64,000 bases of DNA from Sclerodactyla briareus (lineage: Eukaryota; Echinodermata; Holothuroidea; Dendrochirotida; Sclerodactylidae). The notes beneath the pieces were generated by a model that was not told where the DNA came from, searched no databases, and worked only from the letters and a program-made list of their open reading frames with translations. Below, in pieces: positions 50,358 through 61,090 of the stretch. The stretch spans positions 310,001-374,000 of the forward strand of contig JAODTK010001532.1 of the NCBI GenBank assembly GCA_026419785.1, in the 5' to 3' direction. Position 1 is the stretch's first letter. Each line of letters starts with the position of its first letter. A program made the translations under genes and the position numbers.

Positions 50358-50462
50358 CTTTCCTCCTTCAATAAGGTTTGTCACCATCACAACGATAGAA
50401 ACTTCAGTCATCCATATCATTCTTCTCTCCCGTAAGTCCGTTGATCGATTCCTTGTTAGGAC
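50358..50462 (-). CDS. RPTP D1 exon with GPNKES and IVVMVTNLIEGGK
   Basis: The acceptor is gattacag and the donor gtgagt. It starts GPNKESIN in one frame and ends RMIWMTEVSIVVMVTNLIEG plus GK in another. This is the PTP segment GP...DFWRMIWE...IVM[VL]TNL-E. The exon is 105 bp where I recall 98 bp for RPTPs; the extra seven bases fall within about 22 bp around the expected DFW codons, where GGACTTACGGGAGAGAAG can be read as GACTTCTGGAGA with inserted bases. The conserved ends and splice sites suggest insertion errors rather than ancient decay. Confidence 0.85.
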
Positions 50463-50929
50463 CTGTAATCGAAAACATTGATTTTCATAAATTTCCTCCA
50501 CAATGTACTCATTGATTGCATGGGTCACCCCCGCTATTACCCCCCCCCCCCCCCCCCCCCAAGAAAAAAAGCAACCAAATCCTAACAAACTCTCGAGAGA
50601 CAACTGGAATATAAAGGCCCACTCACCAATCACTGGAAAAACGCTTACCCCAGCTGCAAAATCGGAAATAAATCTTTTCTCCTGTGTAGAGCCTTATCAA
50701 CAAGATAAAGAAGATTTTTTTTCTCAGAACTGCACCTCCTGCAGGCTATTCGACTATTCGATAGTTCGAGCTGGAATACTGAGGCCAAGATTGTTCTCTG
50801 TCCTCAGAACACTGATCAACTGATCAGGTGTTAGGAAATGAGCTCCTGTAGCTAAGCACATGTCTCAATAACTATCAATAACATTTCTTGCAACTTTCTC
50901 ATGGATAGAAACAAACAACCAATAATTAC

Positions 50930-50966
50930 CTTGGGAAGCCACTAAAGGCCACTTTGCCATTCTGTC
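50930..50966 (-). CDS. RPTP D1 37-bp micro-exon ending VASQ|G
   Basis: This 37-bp exon lies between a gtttacag acceptor and a gtaatt donor. In phase 0 it reads DRMAKWPLVASQ plus one base. VASQ|GP corresponds to the I-A-[TS]-Q-G-P motif of PTP domains, with the Gly codon split over the intron exactly as the next exon requires (G|GT CCT). I recall 37 bp as the normal length of this RPTP exon. The usual Gly-Tyr at its start is not visible, so a small compensated indel is possible. Confidence 0.85.
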
Positions 50967-52102
50967 CTGTAAACAGAAGAGACACATTTGAAGTAACACA
51001 TATGCTGTTTTTTCTAGTTTGAGATAGTGGTCAATTTCGGCCAGCCTGGAGACTAGGTAATACTAAAAAAAAAAAAAGGGGGGGGGTTAAATTGGTTTTT
51101 TTATTTATTTGATTGTTTTTTAATGTTCATATGTTATAAATATATGTTATTTATTATCTTTCCTCCCACAGTTGGGGGAGATCCAATCTCCAGGGTAACA
51201 TTTATTAATCGATCAAACATAGCATTATCTACTTTCAACTTTTCTTAGCATGAAATGTTCACTCTTTGCCACTGGCCAAAAGAACTCTTTGGTGCCATGG
51301 CCTTCAGTATTCAGGCCCACCTTCGGGATACTGGTATGGACTATACCACTGGCCTAACGCTCCATGGAACAACCACTATTATCTAAGAAGTGAACGAGGA
51401 ATACTAGGAACTGGAGACAATTGATACCTAGAATCTTCTTACTTTGAAACTTGTGTGGTGGGAGCAGGGGAGGAAGGGGGGGGGGTGAGTGTAAGTGAGA
51501 GAGCTGGTTGTGATGGAAAGCAGGGTGGTGGAGGTAGTTGGGGTTAGCAAACTATACTAAGCCAGTTGTGTAGCCATTGCCAATGCTGGTTGCTTAGGAC
51601 ATGCGTGTTTCATGGCAGTTGGGGTTAGATCGAGGGACGCGTGTAACATGATTTCTACAGCAACAGGTAATTGCGTCTATATCATGCAGGCACAATCCAA
51701 CATACACACATACACTCATCCGTTGGCTGTGAGCAGTCTAAGTTGGACATTTCACTCCTCAGGTTGCGAGAAAGTGGACGAATCTGAGTTTACGGATCGT
51801 CCTCTTAGAAGGGATGAAAATTTGCAGTCCCAGGTTCAGGATGTAATGGTTACACCACTGCCTCGATATCATTTGAGCACGAGTTGAGAAAAGAAGTGAG
51901 CCCAGGTACATCCACGATCAATACAGCCAGGGACCTTGATGAGCCTTATTTTGCTGGAACCATGGAAATAAAATAGAAACCTCATTACCTCCCTATTCAA
52001 TATAATAGCTCCATGAATCAGATAGATACGTCATTGTTGAACATGAGAGGTAAGACGGGAGCATCTCAAAAACCCTGATTTACGATAAAAACAGAGAGAT
52101 AC

Positions 52103-52179
52103 CTTCATATAGCAGGCATTGTAGTAGTCAGAGTGAGGGTCATCAGGTAATGTCTCCAGGACCACCCTGCTCTTATCAT
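52103..52179 (-). CDS. RPTP D1 exon with DKSRV and DYYNACY motifs
   Basis: This exon is exactly 77 bp, between a cctacag acceptor and a gtatct donor. With the preceding base it reads YDKSRVVLETLPDDPHSDYY followed by NACYMK. This is the classical PTP segment usually seen as YDHSRV-L...SDYINAxYI. It enters in phase 1, leaves in phase 0 and has no frame break. DYYNAC instead of DYINA[SN] is an unusual substitution in a conserved core strand. The 77-bp length is what I recall for this exon in vertebrate RPTP genes. Confidence 0.9.
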
Positions 52180-52978
52180 CTGTAGGGAGTACATCAATCA
52201 GAACAGTCACAGATAAATCAGCTGATTATGGTATGCCACTTCTGGTATTCAGTTTGAGGTCTTGAGTGTTCGTCACACATGTGTATGACATGTAGTGTTC
52301 ATCACGCAAGTTGTGGTTGTCAAACTACTTGAACTTTGCAGTATAAGTGTGAATCATAAACCATGCATACTGATGACCTGAACGAAATATATACTGAATT
52401 TATACTGCATTGAGTAAAGTCCTCAGATTTGTGTTTAAGTAATTTGTTACTATTTATACGACTCAAATTACTCTATTAATTGGGGAGAGAATTGCAGAAT
52501 TGACCTTTGCAAATGATACATCCATCATGCAAAACGCTACAATAGATTTCTTGGGGCATGTTATTCAAATAAAGTCCACAAAGTAACAGATTCAGTGTAT
52601 GAATTAGTCTATGAGTGAGAATAATACATACTTCAATGGGGCAGGTACGATAGGTACAATGTCATACACTCTCCGCAGGATGTGTTAAAGTAAACTTCAA
52701 TCTTGAAGTCTGCACCTCTTAGGATTGAGCAGAACATGAGAGGCCTACCCTATATCACACAGACCAACCTCACAGTTACCACATAGCTAAACCATCTGGA
52801 TATTGACAGAGATCATGCAATGATACATGTCTAGGCAAGGTCATGGTGCACCCATTGCCCAAGTACGAATGCAACTCACACTTGCTAATAGCTCAGATCA
52901 GGGAGTTGGATGTAAAACAATGGAATGAATTGTCCAATAACTTGTTGACTGGTTGGTATTTGCAGAATTTCGACTTAC

Positions 52979-53065
52979 ATGCGAGCATATTCCTGAAGCG
53001 ATTCTTCTTTTCATTCTGACCATTTTGCCGATGGTGCATGGGTATCTCCCGACCTTCGGCAACAT
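52979..53065 (-). CDS. RPTP D1 exon with KNRF motif
   Basis: This 87-bp exon lies between a catgtcag acceptor and a gtaagt donor. It starts in phase 0 after QFL with MLPKVGRYP and ends NEKKNRFRNMLA plus one base of the next codon, so one base is missing internally. I recall the corresponding RPTP exon as 88 bp, which fits a single lost base. KNRF stands where most PTPs have KNRY, the phosphotyrosine-recognition loop; the Tyr normally stacks on the substrate ring, and Phe would keep the ring but lose the hydroxyl. The split codon T|AT gives the Tyr of AYDKSRV with the next exon. Confidence 0.85.
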
Positions 53066-54139
53066 CTGACATGGGGCAAATTTGGAAGAGTTGAAAAAAG
53101 TTGTAGTCCAGGCACAGGCGAATTGAATTGATGGAGAGCAGCCTGTAATAGCAATTCTGCTGAAACCGTTTTTTTTTCTTCTGGGAAACCACTGCTCAAT
53201 TTCCTTTCTTCATGCATGCCATTTATTTTCTATAAGTTTCATATATTTATGTATATATACTGAACTTGAGGAAAGGAGGGTGGGACCAATTTTTATAATA
53301 ATACCACTTCGGTACAATCAATGTAGGTTGATGAATTTCACCACAACTTTAAACACTTTTATACAAAGCATTGATTAAGCAGCAATCGACGAATCAATGT
53401 CTCACCAAAGCTGTGCTACACGATAGCATCTAGTGCCTAATCTTGAGTTTAGATTGTCCTCCTTCTACGTACGGGCAGCGCAACGACTCCTGAACCATCC
53501 TAGACAATATGTAGCACAGATATCAGCAAATCATGTCTGTCCAAAACATCCGATACACGTATTGGCATATGATTGGAGCTTATTAATTAACTTGTCAGCG
53601 CTATTGACTGAAGTCTGCCATATAGGCTATCATATTCATGACCATCCCACAGACTAACTTAACAAGACGTTCTGATGGACAGATCAGGAACCGCAGAAGC
53701 CTATGGGTGAATGTGGTGGTGAGAAAACATTGAGTTGAGTAAAGAGCATGGAGGAAAACAAGCAAGAGAGGTCTAGATTGAGACTACTAGTTCCATGTCC
53801 TTTCCTTTTATTTATCTCAATTATATTCTCAACAGCACCATACAAGCTATCAGCTTAAAATCACTGCCATTTATGTTCTGCGAGGATCAGTAAATGTCAA
53901 TCAATCAACATGATTTGGGGTGAGGCAGAGAGCTGCTGAAACAGATAGCTAATTACGGAGGGGATAAATGCACACGTGTTCCAAGACACTTTTCAAGCAA
54001 ACAGATCCCCTGGTTGTTGTTCCCCTTGGTATTCAAATATAAGTGCCAGTAAATGTATAACATACTGATCTAATTGTATCAGGGGACCACATTCCCTTAT
54101 AAAATTGATTAAGTATACCATATACCATTTGTAACTCAC

Positions 54140-54311
54140 CAGAAACTGATGAATCAGGCTGTCCGTCTTGCTCTGTGTTTTGGCTACCACATAGCCTGGT
54201 AAGTCAGTCACCTTTACTGACCTGGGTGGCCCCTCAAGGTTTCCATAACGTCTCATCCTCCTCATAGGTGGGTGTCTCGATATCTCCCTCCCACTCATCG
54301 ACCACTATTCC
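54140..54311 (-). CDS. RPTP juxtamembrane exon 2, leading into D1
   Basis: The donor is CTG-gtgagt; the acceptor is the cag at 54312-54314 (a tag at 54315 is an alternative). The first part is acidic (DEWEGDIETPTYEEDET). After a +1 shift it continues as YGNLEGPPRSVKVTDLPGY and then VVAKTQSKTDSLIHQFL. The second part matches the helix that precedes RPTP D1 (P-[IV]-x-V-x-[DE]-[LF]-x-x-[YH]-V followed by a helix ending in EF or QF). The exon ends in phase 0. The entry phase does not match the preceding exon exactly, and an in-exon shift is needed between the acidic and helical parts; both look like single-base indels. Confidence 0.7.
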
Positions 54312-55689
54312 CTGCTATAAGAGGGGGGTGGTGTTTGTTTGCCTGAGGCCTCCCGTTCATTTCCGCAGTCATGTAATTGTTAGCAAAGACATTTTCACAT
54401 CCTCTAGGGAGTAAAGGTTCAACACAAGTGCGTTCTCCACACCTTTAATGTGTTTTTAAAACTTTGCGGAAATTATGCACATCAACCCACTGGACGACTT
54501 TAAAATAACCGAGTCAACCACATCATATACATTTCAACAAACCTACCAAAAATGTGGTATACTTTGCAAATTAGACCTCCAGTGACCCTGACTCTATGTT
54601 AGAATTTTTTTCTGAATCTAAGGTAGATCACGACCCCCAAGGCTTCGTGCAAAGTCTGACATACTCGAAAACGCACATCTTATGTAAATTAGACAAACAT
54701 ATTAGCATATTTCAGAGTGAAAATGATTATAATAAGTTTCATCGCAACTAATCCCTACATACCTATGGGGCCATCCGCCATCACCATGCTCCTACTGTTT
54801 GTACGTAAATCTTGCTAACACGCTCAAACAATGAAATACCTAATAACACACCATACTGATTCTCACTCACACAATCAATTTATTGTGTTTACGACCTGGC
54901 CAACGCACATGCCATACAGATCTATCTAGCTCTTCAATCATTGTAATTCACTGATGCCGAGGTGTGACATTTAAAGCCCTCAGCCTCCGAAATATTCGAG
55001 AAAATAACCCATGCACTGATATTGAACTGAATGACATCGTTCTACAAGAAGAATCAGTCCCAATTACAGCCTCAAATCATTTCTAGTTTCGAGAAATGGT
55101 GAGCATTTTTCGAATTTTCGAAAAAAGTTGGCCGTAACATATGTTTCCCCCACAGGGACCTATTCTACAAAATTCCAATTTTGAGTTGATATTATCGTTT
55201 CAACAGTTTTTTTTCAATTGTAGTTTCTATTTCGGTCAATACCATAATTACCACATCTGATAGCCTGGCTGGAAGGAGGACAAGAATAAAAAGGGCACAA
55301 TGGACTTCAGTACTACATTGCCATTAACTAGCACAGAACGGTGAAAGAAGGAATATATAAAAGAAACGAACCCAAATTTGGGGATTCTAGCACATGTTTC
55401 TTGTTATCAGTCAGTTACCTTTTCAATTTACTTGGGGAATGATGCGAAGGCCACCCATGGACCCTACACTGTAAGTGTTGTCACTTTGCACATAGATAAC
55501 AGCCAAACAAAAAATTGTATCCGCAAGTGAATGAATGAGGTTCCTTTCTCATATCTTGTGAATGAGTTTTCATTCAGGTACGGACCATACAAGGTAGTAC
55601 ACGTTTGGCATTGACTCCCTATCACAGAGAATCTGTCTTGGCAGATTGTGCATAACCTACAAATTCGTATAGGCTGAAATTTGAAGGAT

Positions 55690-56180
55690 AACTGCAGGAG
55701 GATTAAAAAAACGGATATATTAGCTGGAGAAAAACCCGAAGTTCATACGACTTTTCATTACAGAGTTACAGTCCTTTGAAGTTGTGAATGTATATTGCAC
55801 AAGATCGGAAAGCATCTCATCATGCAATGATAATTGGTGCCATACGTGCACAACACTGCAAACAATCTTCGTTTTCCATTGAAATTCACACATCGTTTTC
55901 ACTTTGAAAAGTTAGTTTATGGGAGAGGATTGCTGTAGTGAGTTTGGTAGGTCTTGATGGTTACTCATAGTGAGCAAAAGACAACATAACTCCTGCTAAA
56001 TGTTGACTTATGCATCAAAATGAAACAATGAAATACATAACATAACTACCTGGGTTGTCCAAGTGTGACATCACGCATTATTGTGCAGTTGGGGTTCTCC
56101 CCAATTTCTCTGCATAATGGACCAAACTTTGAAGGCCAATAACTCCACATAGGAACATTGTATTGAAATGGGGATGGACC
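55690..56180. repeat. Dispersed repeat copy 2 (uninterrupted)
   Basis: Homologous in order to 21600-21714 plus 22725-23130. Sequence continues to about 56330 without a second copy to compare. It lies between the two juxtamembrane exons. Confidence 0.6.
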
Positions 56181-56470
56181 TATAGATAGAGTTTCCATTC
56201 TCCATGATATAATTCCTGATGTGACCAAGCATGCAGTTGCCCTTCAAAAGTTTGATTCCTTTGATGTAATTGATTGAAAGTTCCAAAAATGTCCACAGGA
56301 CCATTGTACATGGCGCTGTGGATGCACCGGCGATAACTGACCTTTTCTTCTCGGGTAGCGCTCAGATTATATTGAGGCAGGGGCCCCTCTTCTGAAGGTA
56401 CTGGGTGCATGATGGAGTGGGTTGAAGATTTTTTTTTATCATTCCCTCTACCCAATTAAAGGCCACTCAC

Positions 56471-56565
56471 CTGAGTCACCGATCTCGTATACAGTATTTT
56501 GCCCTGTCAGCATGCGTGAATGCACTGCAGACTGAGGTTTTTTGTCGGCATCAGAGTTTCGCTTC
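56471..56565 (-). CDS. RPTP juxtamembrane exon 1
   Basis: This 95-bp exon lies between a cattccag acceptor and a gtgagt donor. It encodes KRNSDADKKPQSAVHSR followed by MLTGQNTVYEIGDS. It is basic at the start, directly after the membrane exon, which fits the cytoplasmic face. It contains a tyrosine in VYEIGDS that could be a phosphosite (inference). It enters in phase 2 and leaves in phase 1, and its frame is intact. I see no domain; assignment rests on position, phase and composition. Confidence 0.6.
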
Positions 56566-57534
56566 CTGGAATGGGGAGACAGAGAGATGCACTCGGTGAA
56601 GCAGTGGCGGTTTTTCATTCCACGAATCTGCATTTGGTGTTTGGCTACAGGAATGAATCTAACTGTTCCCTCTGCTGGTTATGCACGTCAATTGCATGAC
56701 GCACCCCTACTACCCAGGAGGAAAAGTGAGTAATTGTACTTAGGTGGGTCAACAAACTGGGAACAAAGACCCACTCCTCGGAAACTTTTCTGACGGACCA
56801 TCCAAGAAAAGTGACACACCTCGAATTCCCAAACCCCCATTCCCTGTTGTCCAAGTTGTAACAACTGACTTAGCTCTCAGTGAATCAGTGATGGCAACAT
56901 TGGAACAATGACCCACATGTGTGTCACCTTGCCATTGGACAATGACCCTACAATTATCTCACCTTGGCTAGGGTAGTGGGGTGCATTAGAACATATTATC
57001 AGGAATCCTAAACAGCCGATGGGATGGAAAGTTTACATAGCAGGGTTCCCACCGTTCTAGCGAATAAAATTCCATGATATCCCTATCATTTCCCCATGAT
57101 TCAATTTCAGAATTCCAGATGAAACGTTAGTAACACATACTTTTTCAGGCTGGACCCAGCTCTGGAAAGCAACCTCAGCTAATCAATATAATCGGTCTGT
57201 TTTTGGCCAATCAAATTTCATGCCTTTACACTACATTACAGCTTCCAGAGACTTCTCCTTATAGCTGTGGGGCAAATGCCTTACAACTACTACCCAAGAC
57301 ACCAGTTCATCATACCCCAACGGTTGACATGGAAAGGGGACTATTGGTAAAAATAGAGAGACACCAGTGGGCAGTGGTTGTATTGTTGTTGTCCTTCGTT
57401 CTTGCACCCGATGATGGCAGCTGTCTTCCCAGATATGTCGTACTTGCAAAAGTATGTATGAAGTGATATACTCTGCGGTTAGATGTTTCACTCTGGGGAT
57501 ATGCATGTACTCATGCAGATTGCCTGGCTTCTGA

Positions 57535-57835
57535 TGACATAGCTAGCCATGTCATCTTTTCTGCTGATGGTATATTCTTCCTGCTGACCGTGTCATTTTT
57601 GTGTTGATTATATAATCTTTCTACTGATGATATCATGATTCTGCTAATGATATATATTTGCGATTATACACTTTTCTGCTGATTATATATTTTCTCTTCT
57701 GATATATTTGGGCTGATGATATAATCTTCCTGCTATTGATATAACCTTTCTGTTAATGATGTAATCTTTCTGCTGATGATATAATCTTTCCGTTGATGAT
57801 ATAATCTTCCTGCAAATTATATTATCTTTCTGCTT
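57535..57835. repeat. Minisatellite, unit about 20 bp
   Basis: Degenerate copies of TGATGATATAATCTTTCTGC, about fourteen, in the intron between the transmembrane exon and the first juxtamembrane exon. Confidence 0.85.
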
Positions 57836-57839
57836 TTCA

Positions 57840-58090
57840 CAAATTTGCTATTTTTGTCCAAAATTCTCCCCAGACCTGAACCAAAAACAATAGGGTTCAT
57901 GTAGTCCCTTGAGGAAGCTATACACAAAATTCCAAACTTGATCTGACCAACATTTTGGACTCATCTGTTCACAAGGTTAATGCGGACTTTGACCTCTTGT
58001 GACCTCACATGACCTTTGACCTAACCCCAAATCAATAGGGTTCATGTACTCATCATGGGGAACACACATACCAAGTATATGTACTTTTAC
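57840..58090. repeat. Dispersed repeat copy, intronic
   Basis: CCAAAAACAATAGGGTTCAT, GTAGTCCCTTGAGGAAGCTA, TTTGACCTCTTGTGACCTCA and CATGTACTCATCATGGGGAA: two head-to-tail units of the family. Confidence 0.75.
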
Positions 58091-58304
58091 CAATTAGCAC
58101 TCACCCTGTTGTGTGTATGGGCAGAGGGGGGAGGGGATTTTACAGTAAGAAGTGCACTAGAACTCAAGGGGTAGAACTCACACCTGAATAAAGACAATAT
58201 GCACACACATTCTACCCCTGCTCATCTTATCCTTTTTTTCATTGAGTAGTGCAATCAAGATTATTATGAGAAACAAAATAATGAAGAATATCTTCCAGGA
58301 ATAC

Positions 58305-58397
58305 CTTCCAATCACCAAGATGATGGGACCAGTACTAAAAAAAGGACCGGTACGATTACGAGAATAACCACCATTATCACAGGGCTGCTAGAGGTAT
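58305..58397 (-). CDS. RPTP transmembrane exon
   Basis: This 93-bp exon lies between a tttcag acceptor and a gtattc donor. It reads DTSSSPVIMVVILVIVPVLF and continues as a hydrophobic run that ends IILVIGR once one extra base near a C run is allowed. The run is about 25 residues of V, I and L, as expected for a single membrane pass. The exon ends two bases into a codon (AG) and the next exon supplies G, giving an Arg and a basic IGR-KRN stop-transfer sequence on the cytoplasmic side. That phase match to the next exon is the best argument that it belongs to this gene. Read strictly, the frame hits a stop after the C run. Confidence 0.6.
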
Positions 58398-58719
58398 CTG
58401 AAAGATAAACACAAAAAGGGAGAAGGGGAATGGGATTTAAACTAGTGTTCAAATTTTACTATTACATTTCATAATAATGAGTGAGAATCTTCATCGCCAA
58501 ATCGGTTACCAGATGTCACCACTGATAAAAAAGCACTTCACAGAAGAGATAAAGGCGAACTTCAAGACAGCAAGAGAGAGAAAGTTTTTAAAGGAAGTCT
58601 GAATGTAGGTTCAGAACAGGTCTGAATGTTGTGAATGTAACTGGTTCCAAAATTGGGTGCAGAACACTCAAGCTTTGGTGGCCAGTATTCTTCAAACCTG
58701 GTCATGAGATAGTGGCCAG

Positions 58720-58960
58720 AAAGCCTAAAGTCTTAGTGATTCCTTACCGATACTGAGCATTCTGAACTTGTCGTGGTCACACGGTAAAATACTTTGTAAG
58801 TGTTGTCGGTGTCCTCAGATCACCTCCGACCTGACCTCAAAACAAAAGGGTTCATGTTCTAAGTTTTAGGAATCCACATACCAAGAATGGGGTTGTTCCG
58901 ACTGGGTATGGTCAAGTTACCATGATCACAGGCATCAATTGTTAACAGCAGCAAGGATGC
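58720..58960. repeat. Dispersed repeat copy
   Basis: GCCTAAAGTCTTAGTGATTC, GACCTGACCTCAAAACAAAA, GGGTTCATGTTCTAAG and GGAATCCACATACCAAGAAT, then a G-rich tail. It lies just upstream of the transmembrane exon. Confidence 0.7.
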
Positions 58961-59399
58961 AATTTGTGAATGCGTGGAGGGTGGAGGGGGGGGGGGTGTG
59001 ACTGAGGTACACATGCCTATTGATAAACTAAAGGCATTATGATATGTAATGTTGAAGAGACATTGAACATGGTGCCAAATCATTCCATTTCATATAATTC
59101 ATACTATTGCCGTGGCAAACGCTCGAATGTTGATTGATCTTGATGATCTGCATCATGCATCAGAAAATTATGAGGATCCCCTCCCGCCCTGTCATCACCC
59201 CATTATCATTAATACCAATGTGGATCTACTGCATGATCTGATCACCTATTTACTTTGTATGATGACAGTCAGGTCATCAAGGTCATTGGCCCCATAACCA
59301 TGTATATGTGTAGGGAGCTGTTTGATCCCCCGGGTATCTCAAAATAGATCGACTGTGATCTGACAAGCCTAATACATCCGAATTGCAACACTTTGGCAT

Positions 59400-60470
59400 G
59401 CGAACCCCGTCCAATTTTGCAAAAAATAATAATAATGACATTAATAATGGTAATAATAATAAACTCCAATAAAAGAGTTGTTCAATGCACTTTACACATG
59501 CTGAGAGTGCAGAGGAAACGTTAGGATTGGAAAAAAAATTCAGACAACGTCCGAGAAGATCAATAGAGTCAAGAGAACCTCAAATCAACAGGAAGGGAGT
59601 TCCATGAGCGGGGGATATAGTTAATAAGGCTACGGTGACCATATGTTTTTTTTTGGAGACCTGTGAACCTGAAGTTGATATTGAAGATGGGAGCAAACAG
59701 GTCTGCGTTGACTCTTATAATCGATACACTCAGGAATAGCAACGCCAAGGTGTAGCTCTCTCAGAAAAGGGCAACATGTGTAATATTCCTAACCCTGTAA
59801 ACTGCACAGCTGTACGTGTTCTGAACTCTTCGTTGCCAAAATAATTGGTTAGTGGAAGCCCCCAGCAGTAGAGATTTCCTTAGTCAAGTGGACTCGAAAT
59901 TACAGAAAAGTTTCTCAGTTGCTGGCCTATCAAGATATTTACTAAGTTGCCCCACACGTCCAATATGAAACATCATAGACTTGCATATAGTACATTGATT
60001 TGGTGATCAGTTAATGAGTGTCCATGTACACACCAAGATTTCTAGCAACAGAAACAGCCTGTATGACTCCGGACCCGACAGTAATTGAAATTTGAAATTA
60101 CCCAGATAACAGCTGCATGGAGGTCTTTAGGGTCAGAGGCGAGATACAATTGAGTATCGTCAGCGTAAGACATGAAGTTAATGCTGTGTGAGCTAATGAG
60201 GTTCCCCAAAGATGACGTTTACATACAGAAGAGGGCAGGACCCAAAATTGACCCTTGGGGCACAATATAATGAAGGTCATAAGTACTAGATTCGTTTTGG
60301 GTCACCTGAATGAACATTGAGGGCATTGACCTATTCGTCAGATAGGATCTGAACCAACTTAAGGCGTTCCCACATATGTCAAACTCAGCCTCCAATTTAT
60401 GAAGCAGGGCATCATGGTCTACCATATCGGAGGCTGCTGAAAGGTCTAGTAGTACAAGCAGCACACATTG
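59400..60470 (-). mobile_element. L2/Jockey-type LINE reverse-transcriptase 3' fragment
   Basis: The minus strand from 60464 reads LLVLLDLSAASDMVDHDALL (DLSAAFDTVDH box), then GNALSWFRSYLTNRS, VPQGSILGPALFCM and MSYADDTQLYLASDP (intact YADD box). After the YADD box only scattered matches remain: DYGN-LYGLP-like, an ITPVL-like segment and a LFSNPNVSSAL-like end. The 3' end merges into an AAT-rich microsatellite at 59424-59462, a common LINE tail. It is 5'-truncated at about 60470 with many stops. It sits upstream of the RPTP transmembrane exon. Confidence 0.85.
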
Positions 60471-60944
60471 GCAGGAAGTTGAGGTAACATGAAGGCAAGA
60501 AAAGTGGGGTGGGGAAGGTGGGATATCGTCCCATATGGGTTGAGTCTTTCATAAATCAAAGAACCACAAACCAGGTGGATCTATTCACGTAGTCAAGTTA
60601 TCCCAAATTGGTCCATGCGCCAGTCTAGCGGCGGTACCATGGCGGCAGGTTCAGATGTTCGTTGTGATGTTGGTGAGTCGTGGAGCCGTCCTGGCAAAAC
60701 CAAAACCCTTGGCATTGTGTCACAAAGGCATCGATCCTGGACCATTCGTTCGGGGAACTTGGCCCCCGTATGGGGAAATCATGACGCCACCATTGCCAAC
60801 TCTTATAAGGGATTAGGCCTATAATATCCTTATTCATCTCTTTACCAACTGACATCCCCATTCCTTGCTCATGCATGCCTATTAACTAGTGATTCCCTAT
60901 CCGATTTATTGGATTATATTGAATATTGTATCATGATGGACAAA

Positions 60945-61090
60945 ACAGGCACCTGTGGGCACATGTCCAGCTGCCTGTGGGCACAGTATAGGCACATAGC
61001 TGTGGGGAGTGTGGACCCATGCATAGCCACCTGTGGGCACTGTACAGGCAACTGACGGCACATGTAGGGGATACCGGGCACATTGGGACA
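60945..61090. repeat. TGTGGGCAC-rich short repeat
   Basis: Copies of AGCTGCCTGTGGGCACAGTA and CACCTGTGGGCACTGTACAG. The 28-bp phrase at 60969-60996 (AGCTGCCTGTGGGCACAG and TATAGGCACA) recurs at 61750-61777. Confidence 0.75.

Larger units (their letters stand above)
26869..58397 (-). other. Receptor-type protein tyrosine phosphatase gene (partial locus)
   Basis: This is the span of twelve minus-strand exons that together encode a transmembrane segment, a cytoplasmic juxtamembrane region, phosphatase domain D1 and the start of D2. RPTPs are single-pass plasma-membrane enzymes that remove phosphate from tyrosine; D1 is normally the active domain and D2 is usually regulatory. Exon order is 58.3, 56.5, 54.2, 53.0, 52.1, 50.95, 50.4, 49.4, 45.6, 30.9, 29.0 and 26.9 kb. 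Phases join correctly at most borders, including the phase-2 split of the Ser codon in HCSAG. Introns hold LINEs, minisatellites and dispersed repeats; the largest, about 14.6 kb, lies between the WPD exon and the P-loop remainder. The 5' extracellular exons and the 3' D2 exons are not identified, so the gene is incomplete at both ends. The subfamily cannot be assigned by eye. Confidence 0.85.

Noticed and set aside
56180-56455. 91-codon minus-strand ORF between the juxtamembrane exons
   Set aside because: The adjoining sequence is a dispersed repeat shared with 21.6-23.1 kb, and the ORF lacks splice-phase agreement with its neighbours.
57203-57506. Hydrophobic plus-strand ORF (WAVVVLLLSFVLA) and an opposing minus-strand block
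   Set aside because: It could be a signal peptide, but no continuation, no second exon and no family match support it.
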